Positions 43,405 through 54,177 of a stretch of DNA of 56,472 nucleotides are shown one piece after another. The notes under the pieces are model-generated. The model searched no databases. It was not told where the DNA came from and saw nothing but the letters and a program-made list of their open reading frames with translations. Origin of the DNA: SAR202 cluster bacterium Casp-Chloro-G3 (GTDB lineage: Bacteria; Chloroflexota; Dehalococcoidia; Lucifugimonadales; UBA3495); assembly GCA_002816715.1 (NCBI GenBank), contig MUCJ01000033.1, positions 1 to 56,472 of the forward strand, given 5' to 3'. The position numbers were made by a program, and so were the translations under genes. How positions within the stretch are numbered: the stretch's first letter is position 1; every line of letters starts with the position of its first letter.

Positions 43405-43623
43405 ATGGCGAAAAAAGAAGCCATCGAGGTCGAGGCAAAAGTAACTGAGGCCTTGCCCAATGGCATGTTCCGGGTGGAACTCCCCAACGACCATCAGGTC
43501 TTGGCCCACGTTTCCGGCAAAATCAGAATGCACTTCATACGGGTTTTGCCAGGAGATCGGGTGCTGGTGGAACTCTCGCCCTATGACCTGACCCGAGGCC
43601 GAATAACCTACCGGTTCAAGTAA
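43405..43623 (+). CDS. infA: Translation initiation factor IF-1
   Basis: OB-fold factor blocking the A site during initiation, 72 residues. [26 protein letters not shown] and the C-terminal [12 protein letters not shown] are exact family features. It precedes rpmJ as in the standard order. Confidence 0.97.
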   Translation: MAKKEAIEVEAKVTEALPNGMFRVELPNDHQVLAHVSGKIRMHFIRVLPGDRVLVELSPYDLTRGRITYRFK

Positions 43624-43671
43624 TTCCGGTAGAATCAATACCGGCCCAAGTAGTTTCCAGGAGAAATAACC

Positions 43672-43785
43672 ATGAAAGTAAGCGCATCGGTCAAACCAAG
43701 ATGCAACAGTTGTCGTGTCATCAAGCGAAAGGGCGTGATCAGAATAATCTGCCCCACTGCCCGTCACGCTCAACGGCAAGGCTAA
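43672..43785 (+). CDS. rpmJ: 50S ribosomal protein L36
   Basis: 37-residue zinc protein that completes the large subunit. [14 protein letters not shown], then CRVIKRKG, then [13 protein letters not shown] give the C-C-C-H zinc set. It begins 11 bases after GGAGAAA-type GGAGAAATAACC. rpsM follows 22 bases later. Confidence 0.97.
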   Translation: MKVSASVKPRCNSCRVIKRKGVIRIICPTARHAQRQG

Positions 43786-43807
43786 TACTTAGAAAAGGAG
43801 TCTGGCA

Positions 43808-44200
43808 ATGGTTCGAATTGCTGGGGTAGATGTCCCCGACCGAAAACGGGCCCACGTAGCCCTCCGCAGCATCTACGGCGTCGGGGCGACAATTGCGGCG
43901 GAAATATTGACTAAAGCCGATCTGGACACGGTGATGCCGCCCCGGATGAACGAACTTAGCGAAGATGAAGTTGACCGTCTTCGGGAAATCATAGACCGGG
44001 ATTATATGATTGAAGGCGATCTGCGGCGGGATGTAAACCAGAATATTCGCCGTCTCATCGACATCGGCTCATATCGGGGCCTACGGCACCGGAGAGGTCT
44101 GCCGGTTCACGGGCAAAGAACTCGTACCAACTCTCGCACTCGCAAAGGGCCCCGGCGCACCGTAGCAGGCCGAGGCCGCCGCACAGGAGGCAAGAAGTAA
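43808..44200 (+). CDS. rpsM: 30S ribosomal protein S13
   Basis: 30S head protein contacting P-site tRNA and the large subunit, 130 residues. [26 protein letters not shown] and the basic tail [22 protein letters not shown] are characteristic (cited in part). First gene of the alpha-operon order rpsM-rpsK-rpsD-rpoA-rplQ. Confidence 0.98.
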   Translation: MVRIAGVDVPDRKRAHVALRSIYGVGATIAAEILTKADLDTVMPPRMNELSEDEVDRLREIIDRDYMIEGDLRRDVNQNIRRLIDIGSYRGLRHRRGLPVHGQRTRTNSRTRKGPRRTVAGRGRRTGGKK

Positions 44201-44203
44201 ATC

Positions 44204-44587
44204 ATGCCCAGACCTAGAGCTCGTCGTAGAGAACGTCGCGTTGTTCCCCAGGGGCGGGCGTATATCTACTCTACATTCAACAATACGCTGATCAGCATCA
44301 CCGATTCTGACGGCAACGTGATCGCGTCGTCCAGTGCCGGGGTTAATGGTTTCAAGGGTTCCCGAAAAGGCACTGCCTTCGCGGCCCAAAGAGCCGCCGA
44401 ACAAGCCGCCCGCCGGGGCATGGAAATGGGATTACGCCAGATTGACGTGTACATCAAAGGGCCTGGAGCCGGTAGAGAAGCGGCTATCCGCTCGCTACAG
44501 GGCGCTGGGTTGAACGTTACTAGCATTCGAGACGTTACGCCGATACCCCATAACGGGTGCCGGCCACCAAAACGAAGAAGGGTTTAA
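44204..44587 (+). CDS. rpsK: 30S ribosomal protein S11
   Basis: 30S platform protein, 127 residues. [21 protein letters not shown] and the C-terminal [22 protein letters not shown] are diagnostic. It starts three bases after rpsM. Confidence 0.98.
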   Translation: MPRPRARRRERRVVPQGRAYIYSTFNNTLISITDSDGNVIASSSAGVNGFKGSRKGTAFAAQRAAEQAARRGMEMGLRQIDVYIKGPGAGREAAIRSLQGAGLNVTSIRDVTPIPHNGCRPPKRRRV

Positions 44588-44598
44588 GGGAAGAGTAT

Positions 44599-45225
44599 AT
44601 GGGTAGGTATACGGGACCGTCCTGTCGGCAATGTCGGCGGGCTGGCGAAAAACTGTTCTTGAAGGGCGACCGCTGTTTCACTCCACGTTGCGCAGTTGAG
44701 CGTCGCCACTCACCGCCTGGTGATCCCTCGGCGCGCCGCCGCCGGGCCACCGACTACGGCTTGCATCTGAGAGAGAAGCAAAAGGCCCGCCAGATGTTTG
44801 GAGTGATGGAAGGCCAGTTCCGAACTTATATGGACAAAGCCTTTGATGCGCCGGGCATGTCAGGTCTCAATTTGTTGCGCATCCTGGAACGCCGCTTGGA
44901 CAACGTGGTCTACATGCTGGGTTTCGCGGACTCTCGCAAACAGGCCCGGCAATTCGTGAACCACGGCCACTTCCGAATTAACAACGTAAAGACCGACATT
45001 CCCTCCTATTTGGTGCGGGTGGGAGATGTTGTATCCTGGAAAGAGTCAGACAAGCAGACCGACTTCTATAAGGAGCGGACTGACGGAATCCCCAAGCGGC
45101 CTATCCCGTCGTGGTTGTCTCTCAATATGGATGAGATGAGTGGCCAGGTAGCCACATTGCCAGCCGACGAGGACTTGCGAAAGACAATTGATTCCCGCCT
45201 GATAGTAGAGTTTTATTCGAGGTAG
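44599..45225 (+). CDS. rpsD: 30S ribosomal protein S4, zinc-binding type
   Basis: Primary 16S rRNA-binding protein and mRNA-entry helicase component, 208 residues. The N-terminal zinc set is Cys9, Cys12, Cys26 and Cys31. The S4 RNA-binding domain is ILERRLDNVVYMLGFADSRKQARQFVNHGHF (cited by RRLDNVVYMLGF). The ATG at 44599 follows AAGGGAAGAG; an upstream frame from 44557 overlaps rpsK and lacks family sequence. Confidence 0.97.
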   Translation: MGRYTGPSCRQCRRAGEKLFLKGDRCFTPRCAVERRHSPPGDPSARRRRATDYGLHLREKQKARQMFGVMEGQFRTYMDKAFDAPGMSGLNLLRILERRLDNVVYMLGFADSRKQARQFVNHGHFRINNVKTDIPSYLVRVGDVVSWKESDKQTDFYKERTDGIPKRPIPSWLSLNMDEMSGQVATLPADEDLRKTIDSRLIVEFYSR

Positions 45226-45233
45226 CAGGCTTA

Positions 45234-46355
45234 ATGTTAGACACTTATATCCTTTCTCCGGGTACGGTTGAATCGGCCTCCGAGTCGTTAAAACCAGAAA
45301 TCAGAATTCTCGAAGGCGGAGATACCTACGGGAAGATTGCCATTGAACCCCTGCCCAGGGGTTATGGCATCACCATTGGCAACCCGCTACGTCGAATTCT
45401 CCTGAGCTCCATCAGGGGGGCTGCGATTACTTGGGTGAAAATCTACAACGTTGTACATGAGTACACCGCCGTCACCGGAGTGAAAGAGGAGGTTATTGAC
45501 CTCTTGATGAACATCAAGAGAATTCGTATCCACTCTGAATCCGAGCGTACCGGCAAGATGCGCCTGGAGGTGAGCGGTGAAGGTCGCGTTTGCGCCGGAG
45601 ATATTTCCACCTCAGCCGATTTTGAGATTGTTAATCCTGAATTGCATCTGGCGACCCTGGACTCTGCAGACTCCAGCCTGTCCATTGAGTTCAACGTGGA
45701 ACACGGCGTGGGTTATCAGCCGGCGGTGCAATCCGAAGGTGACACCGGACTGCCGGTTGGGGTGTTACCAGTGGATGCTATTTTCAGCCCGGTGCGCAAG
45801 GTCAACTATAATATCGAGCGCACCCGTGTCGGCCAGGTTACTGACTACGAACGTCTGGTGATGGAGATTTGGACCGACGGCACAATAACGCCAGTTGACG
45901 CTGTGCGGGAAGCCGCCGATGGCCTGGTTAACCACTTCTTCCTGTTCAGTAATCTGAACCGCACCGTGGAGCCAGGCGAACCCCGGATAACTCTGACCGT
46001 TTCCCCAGAGATTTACCAGACGCCCATTGAGCGGTTGGACCTCTCCTCTAGGACTCTGAACTGCTTGAAACGCGCCCATATCACCAAGGTCGGTGAAGTC
46101 CTGGAAATGTCCGACGATGATCTGCTCAAGATACGGAATTTTGGTGATAAGTCACTGGAAGAATTGAGAGAGAAACTTACTGAGCGCGGCATCACTAGCT
46201 ACCCCAAGGATTCCGACGATCTTGGCGACAGTGACCTTTTCCCCACTGAGCCGCTATCTCCAATGGGAATATCCGACCTGTCTGAGGATCTTCGTGACCT
46301 GGTCGGGGCTGATGACGGTCTCGACCTGGATCAGGATGAGGAGGAATCCGTTTAG
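45234..46355 (+). CDS. rpoA: RNA polymerase subunit alpha
   Basis: 373 residues. The N-terminal assembly domain has EPLPRGYGITIGNPLRRILLSSI, and the C-terminal domain that contacts UP elements and activators has LDLSSRTLNCLKRAHI and the helix-hairpin-helix IRNFGDKSLEELREKL. Beyond it is an acidic tail of about 50 residues ending DLDQDEEESV, longer than usual. It is followed three bases later by rplQ. Confidence 0.97.
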   Translation: MLDTYILSPGTVESASESLKPEIRILEGGDTYGKIAIEPLPRGYGITIGNPLRRILLSSIRGAAITWVKIYNVVHEYTAVTGVKEEVIDLLMNIKRIRIHSESERTGKMRLEVSGEGRVCAGDISTSADFEIVNPELHLATLDSADSSLSIEFNVEHGVGYQPAVQSEGDTGLPVGVLPVDAIFSPVRKVNYNIERTRVGQVTDYERLVMEIWTDGTITPVDAVREAADGLVNHFFLFSNLNRTVEPGEPRITLTVSPEIYQTPIERLDLSSRTLNCLKRAHITKVGEVLEMSDDDLLKIRNFGDKSLEELREKLTERGITSYPKDSDDLGDSDLFPTEPLSPMGISDLSEDLRDLVGADDGLDLDQDEEESV

Positions 46356-46357
46356 TT

Positions 46358-46714
46358 ATGGCGTCACATCATGTAACCGGTAGGAATTTAAGCCGGAAGA
46401 AAGACCAGCGTAAAGCGCTGCTCCGGGGCCTCACGGTAGAGTTAGTTAACCACGAGCGGATCACCACCACCCTGGCCAAGGCCAAAGAAACCAGGATAGT
46501 GGCCGAGAAGCTGATAACTCATGGCAAAAAAGGCACCCTGCATCATCGCAGGCTGGCTCTGAGTCAGATACCCAACAAGAAAGTGGTCAAGAAGGTCTTC
46601 GACGACTTGTCGTTAAGGTTTGCCGAACGCCCTGGGGGGTACACGCGTATCACCAAGCTAGGTCGCCGTCAAGGTGACGGGGCGGAGATGGCGGTTATTG
46701 AATTAGTAGCGTAG
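46358..46714 (+). CDS. rplQ: 50S ribosomal protein L17
   Basis: Exit-port protein of 118 residues. GRNLSRKKDQRKALLRGL and LTVELVNHERITTTLAKAKETR match the family. It closes the alpha-operon order, two bases after rpoA. Confidence 0.97.
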   Translation: MASHHVTGRNLSRKKDQRKALLRGLTVELVNHERITTTLAKAKETRIVAEKLITHGKKGTLHHRRLALSQIPNKKVVKKVFDDLSLRFAERPGGYTRITKLGRRQGDGAEMAVIELVA

Positions 46715-46747
46715 GCCAACCCGCCGTCTTGAAGACTTGGCTTTAAT

Positions 46748-47587
46748 TTGGAAGAGACCGGACATAGACCATCTGAGGCTTTCAGCGTAGAAGCACAAGG
46801 TCAGCCAGTACGCAGGCTGGCCTTGATCATCGAATATGATGGAACTCAATACGCGGGGTTCCAAGTTCAGGTGGACCAACCGACGATACAAGGAGCAATT
46901 GAACAAGCGTTAACTGCCTTTACTAGAGAACAGATCAGGATTCGCGGGGCCAGCCGCACCGACTCTGGCGCGCACGCCTTTGGCCAAGTCGTTGACTTTC
47001 TCACTCAGGCCAGCTATGCGGTAGGTAATTTCCCCAGGGCATTGAATTATTACCTACCTCCTGATATAAAGGTACAGGCAGCTTATGAAGTCACGTCAGA
47101 CTTCCACTCACGGAAGAACGCCGCCAGCCGAATTTATCGGTATAGCATTTTGAATCGAACGTGGCCGTCTCCCTTGGGCAGGTACGCACAGCACTGGATT
47201 AGGGATGAGCTAAATACAGATGTAATGTCCCAGGCGGCCCAACACCTGGTGGGAGTCCATGACTTCCGACCGTTGGCGTTGAGCCATCCAATCGAAAAAA
47301 GTGCGGTGCGCCAGGTTATGCGCTGGGACGTACGCAGGGAACACGAGACAATAATCATTGATTGTGAGGCCACGGGCTTCCTGAAGCATCAGATACGGCG
47401 GGCCAACGCCATTCTGGTAGAAGTTGGCAAAGGCAAATGGCCAACCAGCATCGTAAAAGACATATTGGATAACAAACTGCCCGAAGGTCTGGCATGGCCT
47501 TCCCTGCCAGCCCGTGGGCTGTGCCTGATGAAAGTGACATACACCGATTTTTGGGACAAGGTTAAGGCGACAGATGAAACGGACTAG
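46748..47587 (+). CDS. truA: tRNA pseudouridine(38-40) synthase TruA
   Basis: Isomerises uridines 38-40 in the tRNA anticodon stem, 279 residues. The catalytic Asp lies in [32 protein letters not shown] marks the domain start near residue 25. The only frame-compatible early start is TTG at 46748, which leaves ~20 extra residues; a later start cannot be excluded. It overlaps rplM by 14 bases. Confidence 0.94.
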   Translation: MEETGHRPSEAFSVEAQGQPVRRLALIIEYDGTQYAGFQVQVDQPTIQGAIEQALTAFTREQIRIRGASRTDSGAHAFGQVVDFLTQASYAVGNFPRALNYYLPPDIKVQAAYEVTSDFHSRKNAASRIYRYSILNRTWPSPLGRYAQHWIRDELNTDVMSQAAQHLVGVHDFRPLALSHPIEKSAVRQVMRWDVRREHETIIIDCEATGFLKHQIRRANAILVEVGKGKWPTSIVKDILDNKLPEGLAWPSLPARGLCLMKVTYTDFWDKVKATDETD

Positions 47588-48020
47588 CACCTATTTCCCC
47601 AAGCCCGGCGAGGTGACCGATAACTGGCGAGTTATTGACGCCACCGGAAAGACCTTGGGACGGGTTTCCCGAGATATCGCGGTGATACTGCAGGGTAAGG
47701 ACAAGCCGACTTTTACGCCCCACGTGATCACCGGTGACCACGTGGTAGTGCTCAATGCCGACAAAGTGCGCGTCACCGGTCGGAAACTGCTACAGAAGAT
47801 GTACTACCGGCACAGCGGCTACGTCGGCAATCTAAAGACTATAATATTGCGTGACATGCTGGCACAGCATCCAGAGCGGGTGATCCAGTTGGCGGTCAAG
47901 GGGATGCTTCCCCGTAACCACCAGGGCCGACAGATGATGAGTAGGTTAAAAGTATACGCTGGCGACAACCATCCTCATGAAGCGCAAGTACGACCAGATA
48001 CTGAACAGCAAGAAGGGTAG
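47574..48020 (+). CDS. rplM: 50S ribosomal protein L13
   Basis: Early-assembly 23S rRNA-binding protein, 148 residues. [36 protein letters not shown] and the C-terminal [21 protein letters not shown] are diagnostic. It overlaps truA by 14 bases and precedes rpsI as usual. Confidence 0.98.
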   Translation: MKRTSTYFPKPGEVTDNWRVIDATGKTLGRVSRDIAVILQGKDKPTFTPHVITGDHVVVLNADKVRVTGRKLLQKMYYRHSGYVGNLKTIILRDMLAQHPERVIQLAVKGMLPRNHQGRQMMSRLKVYAGDNHPHEAQVRPDTEQQEG

Positions 48021-48028
48021 GTATTAAC

Positions 48029-48439
48029 TTGGTACAGGCGGAAACTCAACAGCATTATCATTACGGCACCGGCAAGCGCAAGTGCGCTATCGCCAGAGTT
48101 AGGCTCTACGCTGATGACCCGGGCCCGATGCTCGTTAACGGCAAGCCCTCTGATGAGTATTTCAACTGGGAGCCCTGGCAGGTGATTCTTAACCATGCCT
48201 TCCTGGTTACCGATACCGTCAACAGATTTCGCGTGGTGGCCAAAGTCACCGGCGGCGGCGTCAACGCCCAGGCCGAAGCCATCCGGCACGGTATTGCCCG
48301 CGCCCTGGTGGTCTTCGACCAGGACTTGAAAGTCACGTTACGGCGTCACGGCTTGATGACCAGGGATTCTCGCATCAAAGAGAGCAAGAAATACGGCCTC
48401 AAGCGGGCGCGCCGGGCACCTCAGTACACCAAGCGGTAG
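48029..48439 (+). CDS. rpsI: 30S ribosomal protein S9
   Basis: 30S head protein whose C-terminal Arg contacts P-site tRNA, 136 residues. YGTGKRKCAIARVRLY, VTGGGVNAQAEAIRHGIARAL and the tail KKYGLKRARRAPQYTKR fit exactly. A TTG start is used. Last gene of the ribosomal run, closed by a strong terminator. Confidence 0.98.
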   Translation: MVQAETQQHYHYGTGKRKCAIARVRLYADDPGPMLVNGKPSDEYFNWEPWQVILNHAFLVTDTVNRFRVVAKVTGGGVNAQAEAIRHGIARALVVFDQDLKVTLRRHGLMTRDSRIKESKKYGLKRARRAPQYTKR

Positions 48440-48464
48440 CCAAACTTTTCAAGCATCGCAACGA

Positions 48465-48496
48465 AGAAAGGTGGGGATTGTCGTCCCCACCTTTCT
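48465..48496 (+). terminator. Terminator of the ribosomal superoperon
   Basis: Perfect 13-bp stem AGAAAGGTGGGGA / TCCCCACCTTTCT with a 6-base loop, followed by GGTATTTTAGG. It lies 26 bases after rpsI and before the convergent CcdA-like gene, so it may work in both directions. Confidence 0.88.
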
Positions 48497-48548
48497 GGTA
48501 TTTTAGGTTGTGTCGCAAGTTATTCACTGTTCGACTAGATTGCCATCC

Positions 48549-49469
48549 CTACAAACCAAAGGCTGGCAGCAGCCCGCCCAGGGTCAGCCAGTAGAATATG
48601 ATGTAGATCCCAGCAATAACCATCAACGCCGCGCCAATGGGCTGAATGTACGGCAAGGCCTTACGCAACGCAGTCACCATCGCCCCCTTGAAGAAAGCCA
48701 TCCCTATGGTCAGCACCATAATCACCAACCCCATGCCCAGGGCGTAAAGGAAGAACTGGCCAACCGAGTTCAGGAGACTGACTCCGGCGATGTTCACCCC
48801 CAAGACTGCCAGAAAAATGGGCAGGGTGCAACTGAGCGAGGCAGTCCCGTAGCTGATGCCAAACAGGAAGTATCCCTTGATCCCAATCTGGGTGGGTTCA
48901 CCGATGTGAGACGCGGCCCGCGCCGCCAGGCCCGTGTACAGCTTGCCTCCACCAATGATCCAGGCCCCAGCCACCGCCAGCAAAATCCCGACGGCCAAGC
49001 CGACCCAGGGCAGCACCTGAGCGATAAAGGATGCTCCCAGACCAATGGCGGCACCCACCACTCCAAACAGCACTATGAAGCCAGCGGTAACTGCACCGCC
49101 AATCAACAGCGCCCTACCCAACAGCCTGGCCTGACTGGGGGCTTGGGCGCCCTCTTCGTTGGTGCCCAAATAGAGGCCCAGATACGCGGGGAGCATGGCG
49201 AATCCGCATGGGTTCACCGCTGAGGCCAACCCGGCGGTAAATGCGAACAAAAATGAAGCTCCGACCAGTCCTCCCAGAAAGGAACTGGAGTTGCCCGACA
49301 GGAATTCGACGAAGCCGTTGACGCCGTCGATGTCGTTTTCTCGGCCAATCAGGATTGCGCCCAGAAAGGCAATGGCAATGGCAGTTCCAGCAACCAGCGC
49401 CGGGACCAGCATGCTACGGAGCAAGTTGGTCTCTCGAAGAGTGTCAGAAATATTTCTAGCGAAGGACAT
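48549..49469 (-). CDS. ccdA: CcdA-like cytochrome c biogenesis / DsbD-type thiol transmembrane protein
   Basis: Polytopic membrane protein of 306 residues that carries reducing equivalents from cytosolic thioredoxin across the membrane. The two redox Cys motifs are ASAVNPCGFAMLPAYLG and TASLSCTLPIFLAVLG, one in each half of the repeated fold, with about seven to eight hydrophobic spans. An N-terminal span and ~50-residue outer segment precede the core. The partner thioredoxin is not in the window. It stands alone between the ribosomal run and the pgm gene. Confidence 0.88.
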   Translation of the reverse strand: MSFARNISDTLRETNLLRSMLVPALVAGTAIAIAFLGAILIGRENDIDGVNGFVEFLSGNSSSFLGGLVGASFLFAFTAGLASAVNPCGFAMLPAYLGLYLGTNEEGAQAPSQARLLGRALLIGGAVTAGFIVLFGVVGAAIGLGASFIAQVLPWVGLAVGILLAVAGAWIIGGGKLYTGLAARAASHIGEPTQIGIKGYFLFGISYGTASLSCTLPIFLAVLGVNIAGVSLLNSVGQFFLYALGMGLVIMVLTIGMAFFKGAMVTALRKALPYIQPIGAALMVIAGIYIIFYWLTLGGLLPAFGL

Positions 49470-49608
49470 CCTATGCGCTCCCGAATGTTAATCTCTCTTG
49501 ATCTTAAACTACGCCCACCCAGGATTCATGGCTAACGATAAGCGCATTTGTTTACATTACTTTGGATGCCAGGTATTAAAGAACGATGTAAGAACCGCGC
49601 AGAGCCGC

Positions 49609-49638
49609 TAAAAATAAGGGCGGGTTCAAAACCCGCCC
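49609..49638 (-). terminator. Terminator after the phosphohexomutase gene
   Basis: Stem GGGCGGGTT / AACCCGCCC with a 3-base loop, followed on the minus strand by TTATTTTTA. It ends the minus-strand block that began with the SAM riboswitch. Confidence 0.85.
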
Positions 49639-49674
49639 ATGATCCCAATATGCCCCCGATAGCCAGCAAATTTC

Positions 49675-51096
49675 CTAGACTCCCAAGTATTCGGCAGCGG
49701 CATCCAGTAATTGGGTGACTCTTTCCCTGCTTTCCGCCTCGCAATAGATCCGCAACAACGGCTCGGTGCCGGAAAATCGGGAGGCCAGCCAAGCGTCGTC
49801 AAACAACAGACGGCGGCCATCAATTTCGTCAGAACTACGTATCGGGGTTCCGGCCAGATCGGCCAAGTCTGCGGCGCTGCGAAGACGCTGCTGAATTTGC
49901 TCTCTTTGCTCAGGATTGAAGGTAGCGTCGCGTCGTTGGTAGTAATGAGGGCCAACCTGCGAAAAGAGGTGCTCCACCAACTGGGAGGGGGTCTGGCCGG
50001 CTTTGGCCATGTACTCCAGGATATACAGCCCGCTCAAAACACCGTCCCGCTCTGGGATGTGCCCACGGAAAGCGTAACCACCGCTTTCCTCGCCCCCGAG
50101 CAGGGCGTCCACTTCAGAGAATTTAGGGCCGATGTACTTGAAGCCGACTCGCATATCGTGGACGCCGACGTTGTATTTTTCCCCCAGTTTGTTCAGCATC
50201 ATGGAGGCGGTAACCCCTTTTACCAGATCGCCCCGCTGGCCTTTGCCTTCCAGCAGGTAGAGCGCCAGCAATGAGAACACTTCCAGGGTACTGACAAAGT
50301 TCCCCTTCTCGTCCATTATGCCGAGGCGGTCGGCGTCGCCATCCAAAGCCACGCCCACCGACGCGCGTTCGTCTCTAACCTTCTGGGCGAGGTTGGTCAA
50401 GTTATGGGCAATTGGCTCCGGCTGTTCCATGCCCGGGAACGCCGGGTTGCGGTAGCCATTCATCTCTTCGACAGTGGACTTCCCTCCGGCCAGCAATGCG
50501 GGAATGTAGCCAGCACCCGCGCCAAACATTGCATCAACTATTATGTTAAGTCCGGCATTCTTGATCGACGGCAAGTCGATCAACTCAGCGATTCTCGTCA
50601 TATAGGGTGGCGATGGGTCGATATCCAGCACCAGTTTTTGCGCTCTGCCCAGATCCAACGGCATCGACTTGACCTCGGCGACGCTGGCTATTTTCGCTTC
50701 CAGCCGGTCGGTGATCTCTTGAGTGGCGCTGCCGGCGTACTCGGGCTTGAACTTAAACCCGTTCCAGATGCCAGGATTATGGCTGGCGGTAATAATGGCC
50801 GCGCCCGCCGCGCCAAGGTGCAGCACATTGAAGCTGATCACCGGCGTCGGAGCTGCCTTTGTCGAGAGGTACACCTTGATGCCGTTTCCAGCGCAAACGC
50901 CAGCGACGGTATCGGCGAACTCCTTGGACAGAAATCTGGTGTCGTAGCCCACCACCAGTCCCTGATCAACGGTGCCTCGCTCTCTCAGATAGTCCACCAG
51001 CCCTTGAGAACAACGAGCCACGTTGGCAAAGGTAAAGTCCTGGGCAATGATCGCTCGCCAGCCATCAGTACCAAATTTGATCACATCGGTCGTCAT
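49675..51096 (-). CDS. Phosphoglucomutase/phosphomannomutase family protein
   Basis: Alpha-D-phosphohexomutase of 473 residues that moves phosphate between C1 and C6 of a hexose. Four family motifs are present: the phosphoserine loop TASHNPGIWNG, metal loop DGDADRLG, sugar loop GGEESGGY and phosphate loop RFSGTEPLLR. Substrate (glucose, mannose or glucosamine phosphate) cannot be fixed by sequence alone. It is separated from metK by a 12-bp hairpin and preceded by its own GGAG site, so it may be partly independent of the SAM operon. Confidence 0.93.
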   Translation of the reverse strand: MTTDVIKFGTDGWRAIIAQDFTFANVARCSQGLVDYLRERGTVDQGLVVGYDTRFLSKEFADTVAGVCAGNGIKVYLSTKAAPTPVISFNVLHLGAAGAAIITASHNPGIWNGFKFKPEYAGSATQEITDRLEAKIASVAEVKSMPLDLGRAQKLVLDIDPSPPYMTRIAELIDLPSIKNAGLNIIVDAMFGAGAGYIPALLAGGKSTVEEMNGYRNPAFPGMEQPEPIAHNLTNLAQKVRDERASVGVALDGDADRLGIMDEKGNFVSTLEVFSLLALYLLEGKGQRGDLVKGVTASMMLNKLGEKYNVGVHDMRVGFKYIGPKFSEVDALLGGEESGGYAFRGHIPERDGVLSGLYILEYMAKAGQTPSQLVEHLFSQVGPHYYQRRDATFNPEQREQIQQRLRSAADLADLAGTPIRSSDEIDGRRLLFDDAWLASRFSGTEPLLRIYCEAESRERVTQLLDAAAEYLGV

Positions 51097-51113
51097 GAAA
51101 ACTCCTAAAAGAA

Positions 51114-51166
51114 ACCCTCACCCCTATTTTACGGCCCATTGGTAATCATAGGCCAGGGGTGAGGGT
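51114..51166 (-). terminator. Hairpin between metK and the phosphohexomutase gene
   Basis: Perfect 12-bp arms ACCCTCACCCCT (51114-51125) and AGGGGTGAGGGT (51155-51166) with a 29-base loop. On the minus strand it is followed by TTCTTTTAGGAG, which includes the next gene's ribosome binding site. It may end the SAM operon or attenuate read-through into the mutase gene. Confidence 0.6.
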
Positions 51167-51242
51167 ATAAGCCAACCGGCTTAATAAATTTTCTAAACTA
51201 GATCTGAGTTGAAATCCACATGGTTAGTCTGATATTTGACCG

Positions 51243-52451
51243 CTAAAGCCCAGCTTCTTTTCTCAGGATATCCGCTTTATCGGTCTGCTCCCAGGGCAGA
51301 TTCAGGTCTTCCCGGCCAAAGTGACCATAGACGGCGGTCTGCTGATAGATGGGCCGTCTCAGGTTCAGGTTGCGGATGATGGCCGCCGGGCGCAGGTCGA
51401 AATGCTTCGCCACCAGTTCATCAATCTTCTGGTTGGGCACATGGTTGGTGTCGAAGGTCTCCACCGACACCGAGATCGGATGAGCCACGCCGATGGCGTA
51501 GGACACAATCAGTTCGGCCCGGTCGGCGAGGCCAGCAGCCACCAGGTTCTTGGCCACGTAACGAGCGGCATAAGCGCCGGAGCGGTCAACCTTGGTGGGG
51601 TCTTTGCCGGAGAAGGCTCCGCCGCCGTGACGGGCAATGCCTCCGTAGGTATCCACCAGAATCTTGCGCCCGGTCAGGCCGGTGTCCCCGGCAGGCCCGC
51701 CGATTACAAACCGACCGCTGGGGTTGATCAGGTACTTGGTCTGAGCATCAAGCAAATCAGCGGGGATGATCTTGTTGATGACATGCTCTTTGATGTCCCG
51801 CTCAATACGCTCGTTGCTGACATCCGGGTCGTGCTGTGCGCTGATGACCACGGTGTCCACCCGGTAAGGCACGCCGTGCTTGTACTCCACGGTCACCTGA
51901 GACTTGCCGTCGGGACGCAGATAGGGCAGAATTCCCTCTTTACGCACCAACGCCAACTGCTTCACCAGCCGATGAGACAGGCTGACAGTGAGCGGCATCA
52001 ACTCCGGGGTCTCATTGCAGGCAAATCCTACCATCATCCCCTGGTCGCCCGCGCCGGTTGAGTCAAGGTCTTCGCCGCCGCCCGCTCCACGAGATTCCAG
52101 GGCCACGGTGACACCGGCGCTGATGTCCAGCGACTGTTCCTGAATGGAGACACTTACCCCGCAGCTCTTGGCGTCAATTCCGTAGTCGGAGTTGGTGTAC
52201 CCAGCATTGCGCAGGGTCTCTCTGACGATGGATGGAACGTCAACGTAGGTGTCGGTGGTAATCTCACCCATAACCACCACCAGACCGTTGGTAGTGGCGG
52301 TCTCACAGGCCACCCGGCCCATGGGGTCAGCACGCAACACAGTGTCCAATATCGCATCGGAAATCTGGTCGCACAGCTTATCCGGGTGGCCTTCGGTTAC
52401 CGACTCGGAAGTCAGCAGATACTTTGGTGATTCATTGAAAAGTAATGGCAA
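51243..52451 (-). CDS. metK: S-adenosylmethionine synthetase
   Basis: Makes SAM from methionine and ATP, 402 residues. The N-terminal [19 protein letters not shown], the ATP-binding loop [20 protein letters not shown] and [19 protein letters not shown] are hallmark motifs (cited within limits). Last enzyme of the SAM-riboswitch operon, so its product shuts down its own synthesis. It lies 24 bases after ahcY. Confidence 0.98.
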   Translation of the reverse strand: MPLLFNESPKYLLTSESVTEGHPDKLCDQISDAILDTVLRADPMGRVACETATTNGLVVVMGEITTDTYVDVPSIVRETLRNAGYTNSDYGIDAKSCGVSVSIQEQSLDISAGVTVALESRGAGGGEDLDSTGAGDQGMMVGFACNETPELMPLTVSLSHRLVKQLALVRKEGILPYLRPDGKSQVTVEYKHGVPYRVDTVVISAQHDPDVSNERIERDIKEHVINKIIPADLLDAQTKYLINPSGRFVIGGPAGDTGLTGRKILVDTYGGIARHGGGAFSGKDPTKVDRSGAYAARYVAKNLVAAGLADRAELIVSYAIGVAHPISVSVETFDTNHVPNQKIDELVAKHFDLRPAAIIRNLNLRRPIYQQTAVYGHFGREDLNLPWEQTDKADILRKEAGL

Positions 52452-52475
52452 TGTCTTCCTCCTGATTGGCCGGGT

Positions 52476-53771
<1,296 letters not shown>

Positions 53772-53802
53772 TCAACTTAAGTTTTGGGTAGCAAAAGGAT
53801 TT

Positions 53803-54162
53803 TTACGGATCGTTTCCGTAAGATGTGGGATGTTTGCCCGCGATCCAGTAGGGCGTGCCGTCCTCAATGTTGTAGAGGTTCTCCGACTGAAAGCCCATCG
53901 AGGCGGCCACCTCGCAGGCCAACCCACTACGGACACCCGCGGCGCAGATGAACAGCACCTTCTTGTCCTGGGGCACCTCACCAATGCGGTCGGTCAGATC
54001 ATCGACGGGAATATGGATCGCGCCGGTGGCGTGTCCGGTAACCCACTCGTCATCGCGGCGGACATCGACCACCACGGTGTTCTCGGGGTCCGACTCCAGC
54101 ATGGATTGGGCCTCATTGGAATCGACACGGTAATATGGTTCACCAGGTTGTTGCCTGGGCAT
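53803..54162 (-). CDS. Rhodanese-like domain protein
   Basis: Single-domain rhodanese of 119 residues. The active-site loop is FICAAGVRSG with Cys73. VVDVRRDDEWVTGHATGAIHIP is the CH2A/B-like region. It probably transfers sulfane sulfur or acts as a redox/thiol protein. Its presence between mtnP and ahcY in a SAM operon is consistent with sulfur handling, but a specific role is not known. The ~14-residue end KHPTSYGNDP is a short tail. Confidence 0.9.
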   Translation of the reverse strand: MPRQQPGEPYYRVDSNEAQSMLESDPENTVVVDVRRDDEWVTGHATGAIHIPVDDLTDRIGEVPQDKKVLFICAAGVRSGLACEVAASMGFQSENLYNIEDGTPYWIAGKHPTSYGNDP

Positions 54163-54177
54163 CTTGATACCTCCAGT

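Noticed and set aside
50404-51108. 234-codon plus-strand frame over the phosphohexomutase gene
   Set aside because: Antisense to a gene with all four active-site loops intact.
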